From Certhia americana (taxonomy: Eukaryota > Chordata > Aves > Passeriformes > Certhiidae), in assembly GCA_018697195.1 (NCBI GenBank), contig JAGMWU010000098.1, positions 62,001-126,000 of the forward strand: DNA of 64,000 nucleotides, given 5' to 3'. Below the pieces are notes generated by a model. The model searched no databases. It worked only from the letters and a program-made list of their open reading frames with translations, and was not told where the DNA came from. Shown here one piece after another: positions 1 to 12,795 of this stretch. Made by a program: the position numbers and the translations under genes. Every line of letters starts with the position of its first letter. Within the stretch, counting starts at the first letter, position 1.

Positions 1-2436
1 TTTTAAGTGTCTCCCAAAAAAGACAAAAAAAAGCCAGTCCTGTAGAACTTTATATTGCTCTTGTGCTTGGAAGAAAGATTAAACAAATATACTAAAGCAG
101 GCAATCAATGCTCTTTTCCTCCATGATATAAAGATACTGCTAGTTTATCTTTTGAAAATACAGAAGATTTTATTACATGTCCAAGAAAATCAAGTGCTTT
201 TCACCAAAAGGTAAGAAGTATGTATTTAGTTTTTTCCCCTCTCACAGTACTCAAAAAATTTTACAATGGCATTGACACTACATGAATCATAAAAACAATT
301 ACCTTTTTGTGGGAACACAGACTTGTAAGGAACCCAGCACAGTGGAATTCAGTTTAAGAAAATGATTTGGATGAGAAATACCAGTATGTCATGGTCTAGG
401 AATGGTATTCTCCAATTCAGTGCTCCCACTGAAACCATGGGCTGCTAATTCACTCCCTGCCCTCCTTCAGGATGGGGAGGAGAATTGGAGACACAAAAGG
501 TAAAGGTCACTGGTTGAGATAAGAACAATTTACTGGAAACAGTAATGAGATAAGAAAACGAATAGTAATAGCAACAATACCAATGACAGAGACTACAAAA
601 AGGAGTCCAAAGATTCACACGGAAACAACAATACCCTAAGTTCACTTGGAAGAGAGCCCTTCTCTCCCCAAAAGGAATAGAGTGCCTTGCCTGCCTTTCC
701 CACTCCCAACTAACAGAGGTAAGGTGGTCAAAACTACTGGGTCGTAACAATGCCCCTCCTGGCTATTGCAAAAATGAATGCTGCCCTGGCTGGAATTAGA
801 ACACGCTATTGGAACGATACCTGATCCGCCAAAGAAATATTTTTTTTTTTTAACTCTTCAGAGAGTCCTGTTTATGAACAACTCCATCACAACCTGATAT
901 AAATACTCCCCTTGCTTACAGGAATTGGCACAACCTATAATTAAAACAGTATCACCTGCCTGAAGTGAACACAGAATTTCTTGAACACTGAAGATTCCTT
1001 AATAATGCCTAGTGCTTTCTCTACATATACTTTACAAAAATTACCTTGGCTACCATTTTCTTAACATTTTGCAGTTTATTGATTTTGCAGAATTTTGACA
1101 AAAACATGTATGTAGTTTATTATGAGATGTCAAAGCTATATTGCCATTTTCAGAAAGTACTTATCCTCGATTGCTCAGAGTTTATAACCAATCCAATCTT
1201 CTAGACCTTCTAGGTATTTATAATCACCTGCTGTACATGCTTTCAACTGTTTAAGTGTTTTCATTTACTCAGCATTCACACAAATAGGAAATAGCAAATC
1301 CAACCACACTTTCTGATGCATTTAAGAAAGAAAAATAAAGTAAGCATCTGACATTTGTTCTAACATAACCTTAAGGCTGCTTTAAGTACAGCATTCAGTA
1401 CTGACTTGGATAGAAAGTAAGTCTCGATGTACAAACAGCTACTCCTATTACTTTCTACTTTAACTGTTGTCAATATTTTTCCCAATCCTGAAGACAAAGA
1501 AAATGCAAATTAAATACAAGTAGTTTCAAGTTCTCCGTAGTGTGACTTTAAATATGCAGCAAGTCAAACACGCATAGGAAGAAGAATGGAAAAATAAAAC
1601 TTTACCTACAACAATTATTCCTTACCAATTACACATTTCACTAAATCATGTGACCAGAAAAACTTTCATGAGATGAAAAAAAAAAAAGCTACTGAGAGCC
1701 AAATTAAAAGAACAGTACCTTTCATTGTTCTCCCTTTCACAACACCTGATGCAAAACTTGTAGTCAAAGAAGAGATTTGTTGTAGGGTTTTGGTCTGGGG
1801 CTGTTGTAAGGCTGGTTCTTTCAATGAGTTTAGTATAGTTACTACGTTTAGCCACACACATTATACAGTACCTGGAACATAACCCAAACTACATGTAATA
1901 TTTATAGGTACTTTCCAGATGGAACGTTTTAATAATATACCTTAATAAGTTCATTACTTCCAAACATTACTCCAAGTCTGTCATTTAAAGCTGGAGTTCT
2001 GTACTGCCATGTTCCTCATGCCAAGAAGACACTTCATTTCGTAGGGAAGATCCTGTACCAAGTGTTTTATGTAAACTTGACATCAGATTAATACTTGCCA
2101 TAAATAAAAACAATGAAGATCTCCAGATAATTTGTTATTTAACAAAACTTTAATAGTAACTTCAGAACGGTTTTTTCAACAACCCAACAGTTAAGTATTG
2201 CAGATTAAATACTAAGGCCAGGGCAGAATTAAAAAAAAAAAGGGAGGTGGGGAGGGGCAACGATTGTTTTCCTGATATGAAACCAGACACCGGATAAAGA
2301 AGCATATTCACAGTGTCCCCTGTTACCTGCACGCTCAGCTAAGAACCTTCCTCTTTAAAGCGCAGTTTACAACACGTTAGAGCAGGAATTCCAGAGCAAA
2401 GCACAGTCTTGGAGAAAAATCCTCTTAAACTTTACA

Positions 2437-2444
2437 TGACGTCA
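2437..2444. promoter_or_regulatory. cAMP-response element (TGACGTCA), distal
   Basis: A perfect palindromic CRE, the CREB/ATF binding site, lies just left of the CpG island. The matching spot in the second copy (about 7022-7035) is broken by small differences, so one copy is wrong or diverged. Function is inferred from the motif only. Confidence 0.4.
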
Positions 2445-2558
2445 CTGTCTGTCCCTGTAACATTTACTAAACTTTGATGCTTATCCAAAAGCGCTTTCAG
2501 GTCTTCTATTCATTTCCTCCGAAAAGAGACGGTCAGACTTTGGAATAAAAATCTGCCC

Positions 2559-2567
2559 AAGATGGCG
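2559..2567 (+). promoter_or_regulatory. YY1-like site AAGATGGCG
   Basis: The nine bases match the core of the YY1 motif common just downstream of CpG-island start sites. It sits at the left edge of the GC-rich block. The right copy reads AAGAATGCG at the equivalent place, so the site is intact in only one copy. Confidence 0.3.
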
Positions 2568-3373
2568 AAAGGCTTGTTGTTTAGAGGGCAGAAAAATGGA
2601 GGATATTGTAATATACACAAAGGGATAAATTTCAACAACTCGGCCCAGCGCTGCAGCTGCTTGTTTCTCTTTACAAGGCCGGGATACGCACAAAGCCGCG
2701 GACAGAGGGGCCCGCAGCGAGCCGTGTGCGCGGAGCGCCGCCCGCTCCGTGCCCGCGCCGCGCCCCGCGGAACGGAGGGAGCGCGCGCCTGCTCACCCGC
2801 GCGCGGGAGCGGGGGCTGCGCGGGGGCTGCGCGCGGCAGGCGGTCACCCGCGGAGGGGCAGCGCGTGCTCCGGCCGCTGCCCCGCCTCGCGCCCGCCCTG
2901 ACAGCCTCGACCGAGGGGAGCGGGGCAGCGCCCGCCGCCGAGAGGGGAACGGGGCGGGAGGGCCTCCGGGAGCAGAGCGTACCGCACAGCGCCACACAAA
3001 AGAGCCGCCCGGTGGCCGCCAGCAGCCGCCGTGCCGCCCCGGAGGCTGCGGACGTCCGTCGGCAGAGACGTGACCGGCGCCGCCCGGCCAAGGCACGGGC
3101 TTGCGGCCATGAGCAAAGTTTAAAAACGCTCGGAACGCGGCCGTCCCGTCTGCAGACACCCCGGCCTCAGCCGTTCCTCGGGACGCATCTCCACACAACC
3201 GCTCCGCGTCGAGCCCGCAGCCCCGCCGGGGCAGGGCCCCGCAGCAGGACTCGCGCTCGGCCCACATAACAAAGGGGCGATTGGCACCGGCGGGGACGCG
3301 GCCGGCGAGGCGGGCGCTCCCCGGGTCGCGGAGCCCCGGCGCAGCAGAACGCCATCCCACCCCAGCAGCTCAC

Positions 3374-3560
3374 CTGGGAGAAGCTCCGCCGCGCGGTCGC
3401 GGGTGCGCTGCTCGTCACTCTCTCTTCCCCGCTCTCTCCCCTTCCGCGGTGCGGGGGCGCGCGCCGGGCCGGCCCTTCCGTCGCTCCCCGGAGCCGGTGG
3501 GGGACGCGCGCGGCGTCGGCCGCGCGCGGCGGACCGCCCCCCAGCCTGGCGGGACCCTGG
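3374..3560 (-). other. Candidate noncoding first exon of the leftward gene
   Basis: On the - strand the sequence CTCCCAG|GTGAGC is a strong 5' splice donor, with the last exon base at 3374. The stretch to its right is GC-rich and would be the 5' untranslated exon; its start is unknown and the right boundary given is arbitrary. In the second copy (near 7978) the donor reads CGTGAGC with an altered exon side. If the synteny argument holds this is BAZ2B exon 1. There is no transcript evidence. Confidence 0.3.
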
Positions 3561-3584
3561 AGGTGTCGCGGACCCCGCGCCCCC

Positions 3585-3596
3585 GGTGACGTCACC
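3585..3596. promoter_or_regulatory. Palindromic CRE GGTGACGTCACC in the CpG island
   Basis: A 12-base perfect palindrome contains the full CREB/ATF site. It sits about 210 bp upstream of the minus-strand donor at 3374, a usual place for a promoter-proximal CRE. The second copy reads GGACGTCA at about 8204, one base off the consensus. Confidence 0.5.
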
Positions 3597-4626
3597 GCCG
3601 GCGCTCCCCGCGGATCTGGCTGCGGACCCGCGCCCGCCTTCGTCCTGGAAAAGTTCTTAACAGCCCCGCCTTCTTCTCACAGCGACGAAACTTTCCCGTT
3701 CCGCCTGGTCATTTTTACCATGAGGACTTCATCTGTCCGGATAGAAACAAATTTGCCCGCCTTAATAATCTATAAGATTAAGTTCAGGTTCAAAAAAAAC
3801 AATAAAGCAACATAGTCTGTGGTCCACATTAACTGCCGTCTACGGAAGAAAAAAAAAAAAAAAGATCCATCCACGTTAAAAGATGAGACATTATAAGAAG
3901 CAACGTTCAACTTTACTTCTTAAAGTTAGCTGAATCAATTCTAAATCAAGTAACAACAGGCAACAGGTGGCAAAGAATTAATTAAAAGCAAGGGGAATTA
4001 TTAACACCACCATCTATTGACACAGACTTAAAATAAAGATACATCTTATAATAACAATCTTCTCACCTTGCCTTAAACACCCACAATAGGAGTTATTTGT
4101 AGAAATTAAAGCTTGCACGTCACTACATCCACCCTTCACCCTCATACACAAAGTATCCTCATTTTTTTTTCCCTTCTATTCTTTGGCCAGCCTCAAACTC
4201 AAGCAGGGTTAAAGTACACGCAAGAGCCCAAAGACATGCTACCCACAAACCTAACACTATAACGTCAAATCACAGTGCAACTGAAGCATCTAAGTGATTC
4301 ACTATAGTTGGTAAAAACACCCTGCAGCATCAAGTGTCCGCCTGTTAACCTTAGTAATACTACATAGAAGTATTTTTCCAAATCAACAATAATGCTAAAT
4401 AAATGTCATCTATGTTGAGAAGATGCTCATTGTAGAAAGATGCATGTCACTGCTGGTTTCCTCTTCAGCCACTGGCTGCTATTTTATTGTGGCTGGAGGA
4501 TCTTCAGTAGTATTACACATGGGGAAGATTTCCCAAAGCTGCTTCATTACGGGGAAAAAAGAAAAGCCTAGGCAGCTATCCTCTTTTTGCATGCAACGCG
4601 AATGGTCGCCTTACCTCGGTTCATTT

Positions 4627-4726
4627 NNNNNNNNNNNNNNNNNNNNNNNNNNNNNNNNNNNNNNNNNNNNNNNNNNNNNNNNNNNNNNNNNNNNNNNNNN
4701 NNNNNNNNNNNNNNNNNNNNNNNNNN
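4627..4726. other. Assembly gap, exactly 100 N
   Basis: A run of exactly 100 N, a conventional size for a gap of unknown length. It separates the two copies of the duplicated segment. The left flank (...TCGGTTCATTT) matches 9241-9251, the end of the right copy. The right flank matches the left copy at about 141. This is what is expected when two haplotypes or two read sets of one locus are scaffolded in series. Confidence 0.97.
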
Positions 4727-7700
4727 TCTTGTTTAGTTTTTTGAAATAAGAAGATTTTATTTTACATGTCCATACATCAAGTGCTTTTCCCAAAATGTAG
4801 CAAAGTATGTAGTTAGGTTTTTCCCCTCGCACAGGTTACTTACTCAAAAAAGTTTACAATGTCATTGACACTACATGAATCTAAAAAAACTTACTTTTTT
4901 GTGGGAACACAGACTTAAGGCCCACACAGTGGAAATTCAGTTAAGGAAAAAATTTTGATGAGAATACCAGTATTCAATTGGTCTAGGAATGGTATTCCGC
5001 CAATTCAGGAGGACTTGCCCCCACTGAAAACCATTGCCTTCTAATTCACTCCCCTGCCCTCCTTCAGATGGGGGAAATTGAGACCAACAAAAGGTAAAGT
5101 GTCACTTGGTTGAGCATAGAACGAATTTACTGGAACCAGTAAATGAGATAAGAAAACGATATAATAGCAACAATACCAATGACAGAGACTAGCAAAAAGG
5201 AGTCCAAGATTCACAACGGAAACAACCATCCCTAATTTCACTTGGAAGAGAGCGCCTTTCTCTCCCCAAAAGGAATAGAGTGCCATTGCCTGCCTTTCCC
5301 ACTACTTCCCAACTAACAGAGTGGGTGTGCAAAACTCTGGGTCGTAACAATGCCCCTCCTGCTATTGCAAAAATGATGCTTGCCCTGGCTGGAATTGAAC
5401 ACGTCTATTATGGACGATACCGATCCGCCAAAGAAATATTTTTTTTTTAAAAACATCTCAGAGAGTCCCTGTTATAACAACTCACACATCATCAACCTGA
5501 TTATAAATCCTCCCCTTGCTTACCAGGATGGGCACACCTATATTTACAAACAGTAATCCCTGCCCTGCATTGAGCCCACACAGAATTTCTTGAACAGCTG
5601 AAATTCCTTAATAATGCCTAGTGCTTTCTCTACATATACTTTACAAAATTACCTTGGGCTACCATTTCCTTAACATTTTGCGTTTTTGATTTTGCAGAAT
5701 TTGACAAAAAAGGATTAGTTTCATTATGAGATGTCAGCAATTCCATTTCAGAAAGTACTTACCTCGATTGATCAGATTTTAACCAATCCAATCTTCTAGA
5801 CCTCAGGTATTTAATATCACCTGCTGTAACATGCTTTCAAACTGTTAAGTGTTTTCTTTACTCAGTCATTCTCACAAAAAAAAAATTAAATAGGCAAAAA
5901 TCCCCAACCACACTTTCTGATGCATTTCGAAAGAAAAAATAAAGTAACATCTGACATTTGTTCTAACATAACCTTAAGTGCTTTACGACAGCATTCAGAT
6001 GACTTGGAATCGAAAGTAAGTCTCCTTACAAACAGCTACTCCTATTACTTTTCTACGTTAACTGTTGTCAATATTTTTTCTCCCAATCCTGAAGACAAAA
6101 GGAAAATGCAAATTAAATACAGGTAGTTTCAAGTTCTCCCCGTAGTGTGACTTTAATATGCAGCAATGTCAACCGCATGGAGAAAATGGAAAAATAAACT
6201 TTACCTACACAATGATTATCTTACCACTACCCTTTCACTAAATCATGTGACCCGAAAAACGTTCATGAGATGAAAAAAAAAAAAGGCTACTGAGATCCAA
6301 ATTAAAAGAACTACCTTTCATTGTTCTCCCGTTCACAACACCTGCTGCAACACTTGTAGTCAAAGGAGAGAATTTGGTTGTAGGGTTTGGTCTGTGGGCT
6401 GTTGTACGGCTGGTTTATTCAATGAGTTTAGTTAGTTACGACTTTAGGCCCCACACAGTATACAGTACCTGGAACAATAACCCAAAACTCATGTCATATA
6501 TTATAGTACTGTTCCAGATGGGAACGTTTTTTGCATACTATACCTTAATATTCATTACTATCCAAACATTACTCCAAGTCTGTCATTTAAGGCTGGAGTT
6601 CTGTTCCCTGCCCCATGTTTCCTATACCAAGAAGCACTTCCTTCGTAGGGAAGATCCGGTACCAATGTTTTATTGTACTTGACATCAGATAATACATGCA
6701 ATAAATAAAGAACAATGAAGATCTCCAGCATAATTTGTTTATTTAAGCAAAACTTTAATGAGTAACTCATAAACGTTTTTTTTCAACACCCAACAGTTAG
6801 TATTGCAGATTAATACTAAGGCCGGGCAATTTAAAAAAAAGATGTGGGGAGTGGCAACGATTGTTGTTCCTGATATGAAACCATACACCGCTAAAGCAGC
6901 ATATTCACAGGTCCCTGTTAACCTGCACTCTCAGCTAAAACCTCCTCTTTAATATCGCATTTACAACACGTTAGAGCAGGATTCCAGAGCAAAGCCAGTC
7001 TTGAAAAATCCTCTTAAACTTTACATGCCGTTCACTGTCTTCGCCTGTAAGACCTTTACTACATTGGCTTTATCCAAACGCGCTTCAGGTCTTCTATTCC
7101 ATTTCTCCTACCGAAAAGAACGGTCAACTTTGGAATAAAAAATCTCCCAAGAATGCGAAAGGCTGTTTGTTAGAGAAGGTCAGGAAAAGATGAGGAAGAT
7201 AGTTTAATAGACCACAATGGATAAATTCAACAACGCGGCCCAGCGCTGCAGCTGCTTGGTTCTCTTTTACAAGGCGGATCTCACAGAAAGCCGTGGACAG
7301 AGGAGGCCGCCGAGCCGTGTGCGCGACGTCCGCCCTCTCCGTGCCCCGCCGCGCCCCGCGGGAACTGAGGCGCGGCGCGCCTGCTCACCACACCGCGCGC
7401 GGGAGCGGGGGCTGCTGCGCGCGCAGGGCGGTCACCCGCTGAGGGCATAAAGCGCGTTCTCCGGCCGCTGCCCCGCCTCGCTCCCGCCTCTTACAGGCCT
7501 CGCCGAGGGGACGGGCAAGCGCCCTCCGCCGAAGGGTAACGGGGCGGTGAGGGCCTCCGGGAGCAGAGGCGTTACCGCACAGCGCCACACCAAAGAGCCG
7601 CCCAGGTGGCCTCCAGCAGGGCCGCCGTGCCGCCCCGAGGTCTGCGAACGGTCCGTCGGCAGAGATTGCCTGGCGCCGCCACGGCCAAGGCACGGGCTTC

Positions 7701-9251
7701 GGCCATGGCAAAGTTTAAAATCGCTCGGAACTTGCGGCCGTCCCTGTCTGCCGACATAAGCCCGGCCTCAGCCTTTCTCGGACCCAATCTCCACACAACC
7801 GCGTCCGTGCGTCCGAGCCCCACGTTGCGTGCAGTGCCCGCGCATCAGGTACTGCGCTCGTGTCCCACATAACAAGATGCAGTGTGGCACCGGCTGTGAC
7901 CTCGCCGGCGAGGCGGGCGCTCCCCGGGGCGCGGGATCCCCGGCTGCAGCAGAACGCCATCCCGACCCCCCCGCAGCTCACGGCGGGAGAGCTCCGCCGC
8001 TCGTTGCCGGGTGGCCTGCTACGCACGTCTCGCCCCTCCTCACCTCCCCTCCTCGTGCGGGCGGCGCCTGCCGGCCGTGTGCCCTTCCCTCCGCCGGCGC
8101 TCCACCCGGATCCGTGCGGGGGTCGCGCAGCGGGCGCCGGCTGCGCGCCGCGGCCGCCCCCACCGGCGGGTACCCTTAGGCTGTCGCGACACCCGCCACC
8201 CAGGGACGTCAACCGGAGCCGTCGCTCCCGCGGATCTGGCTTCGGGACCCTCTCCCTCCTTCGCCTTGGGAAAAATTTCGTGAACATACCCGCCTTCATT
8301 CGGCACAGCGACGGCATTTCAGTCGCCTTGGGTCAGTTTTCACATAGGACTTCATCTGTTACCGGAGAGACAAATTTGCCCGCCTTAAGAAATCTATAGA
8401 TTAAGTTCATGTAAAAAAAAAACAAAGCACAATAGAATCGTGGTATCATTAATGCTGTCTACAGGAAGAAAAAACAAAAAAAAAACAAAGCCATCCACTT
8501 TAAAGAGGAACATTATAAAGAAGGCACGTTCACTTTAAAGTCTTAAAGTAGTGTATAAATTCTAAATTCAAGTAAACCGCAACAAGGTGGCAGAATTAAT
8601 TAAAAGCAAGGGGAAGTATTAACACTCACCATCTATTGACACAAACTTTAAATTAAAAATACATCTTATAAATACAAATCTTCTCACCTTGCCTGAAACA
8701 ACCCATAAGTTATTTTTAAAAATTAAAAGCTGCACTTCACTACATCAACCCTTCACACTATACACAAAGTATCCTCATTTTTTTTTTTTTCCCTTCTTTC
8801 TTTGGCATAGCCTCAAACTCAAGCAGGGTTAAAGTACACTGCAAGAGCCCAAAGACTGCTACCCACAAACCATAACACTATAAAGTCAAATCACAGTGCA
8901 ATGAAGAAAATCTAAGTGATTTCACTATAAGTTGGTAAAAACACACTTGCAGAATTCAAGTGTCCAGCCTGTTAACCTTATTAAGTACTACATATAAGTA
9001 TTTTTAAAAATCAACAATATTTCTAAATAAAGTCGATCTATGCATGAAGAATATGCTCATGTAGAAAGATGCCATTGTCTTCTGTTTCCTCTTCAGCCAC
9101 TGGCTGCTATTTTAATTGTGCTGGAGGATCTTCATTAGTATTAACACATGGGGAGATTTCACAAAGCTGCTTCATTAGGGGAAAAAAGAAAAGCCTGGCA
9201 GACTAGCTCTTTTTGCATGCAACGAGAATGTCAGCCTTACCTCGGTCATTT
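4727..9251. repeat. Right copy of the ~4.5 kb direct duplication
   Basis: This repeats about 141-4626 end to end in the same orientation, and DNA beyond 9251 continues without a break into unique sequence, so this copy is attached to the rest of the locus. Frequent single-base indels against the left copy disrupt motifs that are intact there, including both CREs and the splice donor. I read it as an alternative low-quality representation of one locus rather than a real gene duplication. Confidence 0.85.
7235..8290 (-). promoter_or_regulatory. Second copy of the CpG island
   Basis: GC-rich, CpG-dense DNA equivalent to 2671-3660, with many indels. The regulatory motifs seen in the left copy are degraded here. 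It is probably not an independent promoter. Confidence 0.5.
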
Positions 9252-11799
9252 GTAACATAATAAGTGCAAGCACAATGATTGCAGTGCAGGAGCGTTGGGG
9301 GAAGGGCAAAAACACTGCCTAATACGGATATGAGAAAAGAAAGCTTCTCATTATGCAGTAAAATTTATGCTAAAAATTAGTGAAGATAATGTCTCGTGAG
9401 ACTCATGCTAAATACATTAATGTGCTGATATGTTTTTAAGTATTATTTTTGTATCAGGCTATTTCATTCCAAGGATTCACATCCAGGAGCAAAGGTTTCC
9501 TAGCATTTATTGATTTTTTTTTCCACCACATTCCCGGAATACAGATTTTAATCATTTCACTACACCACACTCAGTAATTTCATTAAAAAATGGAAGCTTC
9601 CATCCCCAGAAAGGCATTTAATTTCAATGACACACAATTTCTTTTGCAGCAAACTGTCTCAACAGTAAAAGCTGGCCTAAGGTTCAAATGCATAATGTAG
9701 TCCCAAATTTTCCATGCTCTGCATTCCTTTGAAGCTATAATTTGACTAACTACCTAATAACTGTAATAAGGACAATAATTTCCTTATAATATGGTATTAA
9801 CCCACATTTAATTAACTCAGAGGCTGAGCTCTGTACATGTTTGATTGGGTCAGTACCTCTCTAACCTTAAAATTTACTAACAATGGTCTAAAAAAAGAGT
9901 GTGGGGTAAGAACTAGTATAGATACAACGAACAGCTGCTTTGTTCAGAATGTTGTCCATCAAAAGCTCACACATTTTGTAATACAACAACACCGTCACTC
10001 ACGAGATAACAGAATTTTGTAAGGGGAAACAAACAATGGATTTTGATAATTCACTATCAAATTTACTGGATGTTTGGTGCATATTTAATATTGCTGTTTG
10101 TAATATTTGAAAGAAATTCTAGTAATTTTGCTGAATTTGCAATAATAGAAATTTTATTATTTCAAACTCTCTAATCATTGTAAATATATTTTTTGTTGTC
10201 TGCAAGAGGAATTATAGTATCTTGTGACAAATAAAAATGTATGTATGTTTGGATAATATTATGTAATATTTTTTTCTGTGATGCTCAGCAGGACAGAATT
10301 TAATCAACGTGAGCACAGAACCACAGGTCCCAACACATATTTCTCTTCACAAAGTTCAGTCAACTATCCAAATTTACACCACTGGGTTATATTTGTCATC
10401 AAAATATGAACAATCTTTCTCATTGCACTGAATATTAATTTGGCTTTTGGTAAACTATTTAATATAGTCTCAGGTAGCTATATAGTATTTTATAGTCTAC
10501 ACCAAGATATGTGTTAAAAGTTACAGTTTTCCCACTAGTCACAAACAGATCAGTTTTACTATTGCAAAACTTCTAAGGTTTTAAAAACGTATTACAGCTC
10601 CTTTGTTTTAATATGCTTATTCAACAAAAGCTGTTTATAGTGGATGTTACTGATGCATTTAAAGTGATTAACTATTACATCAGAAAGGTCCTTAGCTTTC
10701 AAATTTGGCTGTTCTCCCTCAGGCAGTATGAAAGCTGTAATTCTCAATTTTAAAAAATGCAAATTCAAACTGCAGCACATACACCACCTACACAGGATTC
10801 TTTATTTCTTTTGCTTCCTTTTCATGATGAATTAATTACAAATACGGTTAGCCTTTGCATTCTTTTCAGGTTTCCAGCGTAAATACCATTAAAAAAATAC
10901 ACCACGCTAGAGTTTTTTAGTTCCCTTGGTATGTTCTGCTATGCTTTTTGACCCTATCGTTTTATTTTTTTGCATATATGCAAAAAATATGCACACATCA
11001 ATGCATTCATAATATTAACTGCTGAATTGGGAGAAAAAAGAATAAAATAAGCACCATATTTACAGACACGTAACCTCACATTTGAATAATTACACTGATG
11101 TCACTAGGGCCATTTACATACCATACATAAATGACTGGAAGGTCAAACCCCAAATTCCTGTGGGACCACAGAGGTAGAGTTCACTGTAATGATCTCTCCA
11201 GAAGCACAGACAGTTTAAGAGGTTTCTCTCTTCTGCACCTCTACTCACAGGCTAGCAGCACCTTTACAGCCCTTCATTTGTAGCAATCCAGCTGTTTGTG
11301 AGGCTACACTAAAGATAAAACTCACATATTTCCAAACTTTTGATCTTGTAACAGGATCTGTTCTAGACAGACCTTCTTATACACCTAAACAAACAAAAAG
11401 TCTTTGAAAGTATTTTAAAAGGCTATGCAGTATTCACTAGGAACTAGAAACTATATTATATACTTCTGGTAACAAGTGTCCTGTACACTGTTGGCGAAGC
11501 ATGCTTTTTATTATCATAAAATATATTAAAACAGATTTGGCATACTGTAAGGACCAGAAGAAAGTCACCATCAAAAATAACAACATTTTTACCAGTCTAG
11601 TAGGGCTAGTCCGTCCCCTGACAAAGGGTTGAAATAGTTAGCATTTAATGAATACTATTATTAAAAAAACTAAAAGGTTGATTTTCATAAAAACCCTAAT
11701 ATATCAATCAATTGTGCTGTGCAATCTGTTTTTTTAAAAAATTACATTCAAAAATATTGCAAAGCCTTTTTTGCCGAATTTGCTCTGTGTTTAGGAGGT
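9252..11799. other. AT-rich spacer, no gene seen
   Basis: Unique AT-rich sequence without long open frames, CpG clusters or a repeat family I recognise. The few open frames of about 60 codons have no coding character. It lies upstream of the inferred BAZ2B promoter. Confidence 0.6.
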
Positions 11800-12472
11800 T
11801 GTCCTGGGTTGGCTCAAATTGGAAAATTTTGTAATATTGACACCTGATTAAGCCAATGAAAAGAGTGGATACGCCTTTTGTAAATACACTTCTCAAGATT
11901 AAAAAAACCCGGAATAGCTCTCTTCGTTTTCGGCCTTGGAGGAGGTGGTGGTGGGCTGGGTCTGGGCCGGCCCCGGCTCGGCCCGCACGGCAGGGTCCGG
12001 GCTGGCTCTCGGGGCACGGCCAAAGTTTTTCTGTCTCCGGAGCAGTGGTGAGCGGGGTGCCGATCCCCTCGCCGAGGAGCTCACCGGGCCCTATCTCGGT
12101 GGACGGCTGGGGCTCTTTGCCAGCAGGGACAAGCTCTTTCTTAGCACAGGCTGCCGGACTGTGCCAGACAGAGACTGTGTTAGCACGGGGCAGCTTAAGG
12201 AAAAATGGCCCTGGAGTCAGGAGCCGCTCTGCAGCCGCTGCCATTGCAGAGCGGGAGCGGACACGTGGCGACATCGGAGGGGCCGGGGCGAACTCGCACG
12301 GACACCTCGGCATGGCTGGCAATGAACTTTGTGTGCCCAGCCGCTTTTAGCCAGTTGTACTACGGACAGAAGGATTAAGTTTTTTGCCCTGTTTTCCTCA
12401 CCCCAGCAGAGTCGGGCTGGCTCGAGCGGTGCCGGTGGGGACCATGTGGCCAGCTGGGAAGCACGGCGAGCC

Positions 12473-12625
12473 ATGTTCCCGAAACAGAGCTTGGACCAGA
12501 TCAGCTATTCAGCGTCGCAAGACTTTACAGAACTGTTTCAGTTAATGGTAAAGCTTGAAAATAAATGGCTTTACGAATACAATTTCTCTCCTAAATTAGG
12601 AAAAGGAAAAAAGGTGAACACGTAG
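12473..12625 (+). CDS. Unidentified small ORF inside the 11.8-13.4 kb element
   Basis: Reading from an ATG at 12473, 50 codons are open, beginning MFPKQSLDQISYSASQ; the frame is also open upstream to about 12329. The residues look protein-like (hydrophobic/charged alternation, aromatic WLYEYNF) rather than random low complexity. A possible splice donor AAAAAG|GTGAAC falls near 12612 in phase 0, and the next ORF could be joined in phase. I do not recognise the family. It could be a decayed retroelement gene, a captured host exon or chance. Confidence 0.2.
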   Translation: MFPKQSLDQISYSASQDFTELFQLMVKLENKWLYEYNFSPKLGKGKKVNT

Positions 12626-12795
12626 AGGTAATAACATGGGATTCTGAAGTCAGTACAGAAAAAGTTAATTGTAGATAGAAGGGATTGAAGAGATATCTTA
12701 AGCTTGACTTAAAATCCTGTAAAGCTATGGTGAAGATATATTTGACTTCGTTTTTGTTTCCTTGTAACTCATAGAGATGCATTGGGGCGATGTAG

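Larger units (their letters stand above)
2671..3660 (-). promoter_or_regulatory. CpG island, probable promoter of a leftward gene (BAZ2B by synteny)
   Basis: About 1 kb is very GC-rich and dense in CpG, abruptly bounded by AT-rich DNA, as in vertebrate housekeeping promoters. It contains a palindromic CRE near its right end and a consensus 5' splice donor on the - strand. In vertebrates BAZ2B lies next to MARCHF7 and is transcribed divergently from it. This makes the island the likely BAZ2B promoter, but no BAZ2B coding sequence is in the window, so the gene name is an inference. All long open frames here are on overlapping strands and frames, as expected of stop-poor GC-rich DNA. Confidence 0.5.
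1..4626. repeat. Left copy of a ~4.5 kb direct duplication (probable assembly artefact)
   Basis: From about base 141 to the gap at 4627 this sequence matches 4727-9251 along its whole length in the same order and orientation: AT-rich flank, CpG island, poly-A tracts and right flank. The differences are mostly one-base insertions and deletions, often in homopolymers, with fewer substitutions, as in poorly polished long reads. It contains no recognisable coding exon. If the leftward gene is BAZ2B, the AT-rich part left of the CpG island is its first intron. Bases 1-140 have no partner in the second copy. Confidence 0.85.

Noticed and set aside
2510..3660. Many long overlapping open frames on both strands in the CpG island
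   Set aside because: GC-rich DNA has few stop codons; the frames overlap each other on all strands, have arginine/proline/alanine-rich products and are not preserved between the two copies.
4590..4626. Minus-strand donor-like ACCGAG|GTAAGG near 4613 (also near 9238)
   Set aside because: The pattern is present in both copies, but no acceptor, exon body or coding frame supports it; it lies upstream of the CpG island for the leftward gene.
7217..8399. Open frames up to 200 codons in the second CpG-island copy
   Set aside because: Same cause, and indels between copies change every frame.
11708..12350. Open frames of 164 and 204 codons on opposite strands
   Set aside because: They overlap each other in the GC-rich half of the LTR-like element and give low-complexity products; no family recognised.
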